From Thermoplasmata archaeon (GTDB lineage Archaea; Thermoplasmatota; Thermoplasmata; Lutacidiplasmatales; UBA184): a stretch of 64,000 bases of DNA. The notes below the pieces were generated by a model that was given only the letters and a program-made list of their open reading frames with translations, was not told the DNA's origin and made no database searches. Positions 62,628-64,000 of this stretch are shown piece by piece (within the stretch, counting starts at the first letter, position 1; each line of letters opens with the position of its first letter). Location of the stretch: positions 62,001 through 126,000 of the forward strand of contig JAGWLG010000004.1 in NCBI GenBank assembly GCA_028864975.1, read 5' to 3'. Position numbers and translations under genes: made by a program.

Positions 62628-64000
62628 ATGTTCGTGGGTCGGTCCTGGGAACTCTCCGCCCTCCTGAGGGCCCTGGAGAAGGGCCCTCCTCAGTTCGTGC
62701 GTGTCCTAGGTCGACGTCGCGTGGGGAAGACCGAGCTCCTTCTCCATTTCCTCGAAGGGCGGAAGGCCCTGCTCTTCGACGTCGATGAGACGACCACCCC
62801 CGTGATGCTAGGGACGCTGGCCGCCCAGTTCGCGACCCAGGTGCGGACCGACCCACCCTTCCTGCGCACGTGGGATGACTTCTTGGACGCCGTTGAGCGC
62901 TCCGGCCTCCCGCTGATCGTCTTCGATGAGTTCCAGCATGTCCTCGAGTCAGGAGGCGGTGGCGAAGGCCGGCTCCGTTCCCGATGGGACCGGCGATGGC
63001 GCAAGAGTGGCCCGAGCGTCATCCTCTGCGGGAGCAGCATCGGAATGATGCGAGGGCTCGCGGAGGCCCGAGGGGCCCCGCTCTACGGTCGGCTGACCGC
63101 GGACCTGCGGCTACGACCGATGGAGTACCGGGATGTCCGTGCCTTCCACCCGGACCTTTCGGAGGCCGAGCGGGTCCGTCGGTTCGCGGTCTTCGGAGGC
63201 ACCCCCTACTACCAGGCGATGTCGCTCAAAGGGACCCTGGAGGAGTCGATCTCACGGGCGCTCCTCAACCCCGAATCTCCGTTGCTCAACGAGCCGACCT
63301 TGCTGCTCCGGTCCGAGTACGGGGACCCGACCCGCTACAACAGCGTCCTGACCGCGGTGGGAGAGGGGTGCCACGCGCTGCACGACATCGAGTCCCGGCT
63401 GGGAACCCCCCATGGGGGTCTGGGGTCGTACCTGCGGTCCCTCCAGGAGGACATGGACCTGATATCGCTCGAGGTTCCCTTGCTGGGCAGGTCGAAACTC
63501 GGTCGCTACGTGATCAGCGATCCCTTCTTTGCGTTCTACTACCGGTTCATTCCCAAGGAGCGCCCTCTGATCGAAGCCCGGAAAGGGGACGATGTCCTCT
63601 CCCGGATCCGGCCCCAGCTGGAGGAGCGGGCCGGGAGGGTTTTCGAGCGTGTAGCTCTCGAGGCCCTGGTCCGCGCCCCAGAGATAGGGGGTCGGTCGCC
63701 ACGGCTGCGAGCCTGGGGGCGTTGGTGGAACCGTACCGGGGAGGAGATCGATATCGTGCTCGTGGGAGAGGACCGCGTCTGGGCGGGTGAGGTCAAGTGG
63801 TCCTCAGCGCCCCAAGGCACGTCTCTGGTCTACGACCTCCTGCGGAAGATCCCCCTCATCGAAGGACGCGGGCAGCTCACCGTGCTGCCCTTCGTCGTGA
63901 GCCGCGGGGGAGTCACCGACGGTGCCGCGCATCTCCTCGAAGAGCGAGGAGGATTCGCGCTGACCCTGGAGGACCTGACGGGGCTGTTCGAAGGACTGGA
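62628..64000 (+). CDS. Archaeal ATPase with DUF234 nuclease-like domain (runs off the window)
   Basis: The frame is open from ATG 62628 to the window end (457 codons). The ATPase domain starts FVGRSWELSALL, with Walker A GRRRVGKTELLL and Walker B LPLIVFDEFQHVL, and a sensor-like LCGSSIGMM. A winged-helix segment leads to the DUF234 part (FFAFYYRFIPKER), whose RTGEEIDIVLVGEDRVWAGE with a following VK fits a PD-(D/E)XK core. Such proteins are common, often mobile, in archaea and their role is not settled. The promoter palindrome lies just upstream, giving a very short leader. Confidence 0.88.
   Translation, partial: MFVGRSWELSALLRALEKGPPQFVRVLGRRRVGKTELLLHFLEGRKALLFDVDETTTPVMLGTLAAQFATQVRTDPPFLRTWDDFLDAVERSGLPLIVFDEFQHVLESGGGGEGRLRSRWDRRWRKSGPSVILCGSSIGMMRGLAEARGAPLYGRLTADLRLRPMEYRDVRAFHPDLSEAERVRRFAVFGGTPYYQAMSLKGTLEESISRALLNPESPLLNEPTLLLRSEYGDPTRYNSVLTAVGEGCHALHDIESRLGTPHGGLGSYLRSLQEDMDLISLEVPLLGRSKLGRYVISDPFFAFYYRFIPKERPLIEARKGDDVLSRIRPQLEERAGRVFERVALEALVRAPEIGGRSPRLRAWGRWWNRTGEEIDIVLVGEDRVWAGEVKWSSAPQGTSLVYDLLRKIPLIEGRGQLTVLPFVVSRGGVTDGAAHLLEERGGFALTLEDLTGLFEGL

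Overview
The window comes from a GC-rich archaeon, most probably a member of the Thermoplasmatota with an acid-adapted, peptide-degrading life. Archaeal markers are TFB, SRP54, the exosome subunit Csl4, archaeal-type PheS/PheT, PurP, archaeal phosphopantoate-beta-alanine ligase, Pth2, AK6 and two intron-containing tRNAs. A thermopsin (family A5), two sedolisins (S53), GC-rich DNA and many TATA-to-start distances of about 23-30 nt (leaderless transcription) fit that placement. It is an inference; no 16S rRNA gene is present.

Layout. 0-1 kb: a partial CDP-alcohol phosphatidyltransferase and an AK6-type adenylate kinase. 1.1-5 kb: a giant thermopsin. 5.1-11 kb: a minus-strand housekeeping block (PRC-barrel protein, tRNA-Leu, METTL5-like methyltransferase, Csl4, SHMT; then ribulose-phosphate epimerase and DNA ligase). 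11-21.8 kb: an oligopeptide ABC system, with the binding protein on the plus strand converging on a minus-strand oppB-oppC-oppD-oppF operon. 22-24.3 kb: Pth2, a membrane protein and SRP54. 24.4-31.8 kb: a GltD-type oxidoreductase and two sedolisins. 31.9-35.1 kb: pheS-pheT. 35.1-38.7 kb: an accessory island with three toxin-antitoxin pairs, three related hairpin repeats and a decayed transposase. 38.7-45.6 kb: a large ATPase/TPR protein, then mutA-mce-eno-rpsB. 45.7-49.7 kb: a TrmB-type regulator, TFB and a PD-(D/E)XK nuclease. 50-54 kb: a fourth toxin-antitoxin pair, membrane proteins and a secreted lipase. 54-64 kb: PurP, an ABC exporter, MFS permease, tRNA-Ser with a T-loop intron, an fRMsr-like GAF protein, PPS, SfsA, an isovaleryl-CoA-type dehydrogenase and a partial DUF234 ATPase.

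How it fits together. Three surface-anchored acid proteases would cut protein outside the cell, the Opp system would import peptides, and isovaleryl-CoA dehydrogenase, methylmalonyl-CoA mutase and epimerase would pass branched-chain carbon to central metabolism. All three proteases share an unusual plan: secreted catalytic part, C-terminal membrane helix, then a predicted cytosolic zinc finger or zinc ribbon. Other notable points are a 32-nt intron in the T-loop of tRNA-Ser(GGA), a tRNA-Leu whose last base is the first base of the next start codon, two perfectly palindromic TATA elements between divergent genes, and a 330-residue proline-rich tail on the OppF-like ATPase.
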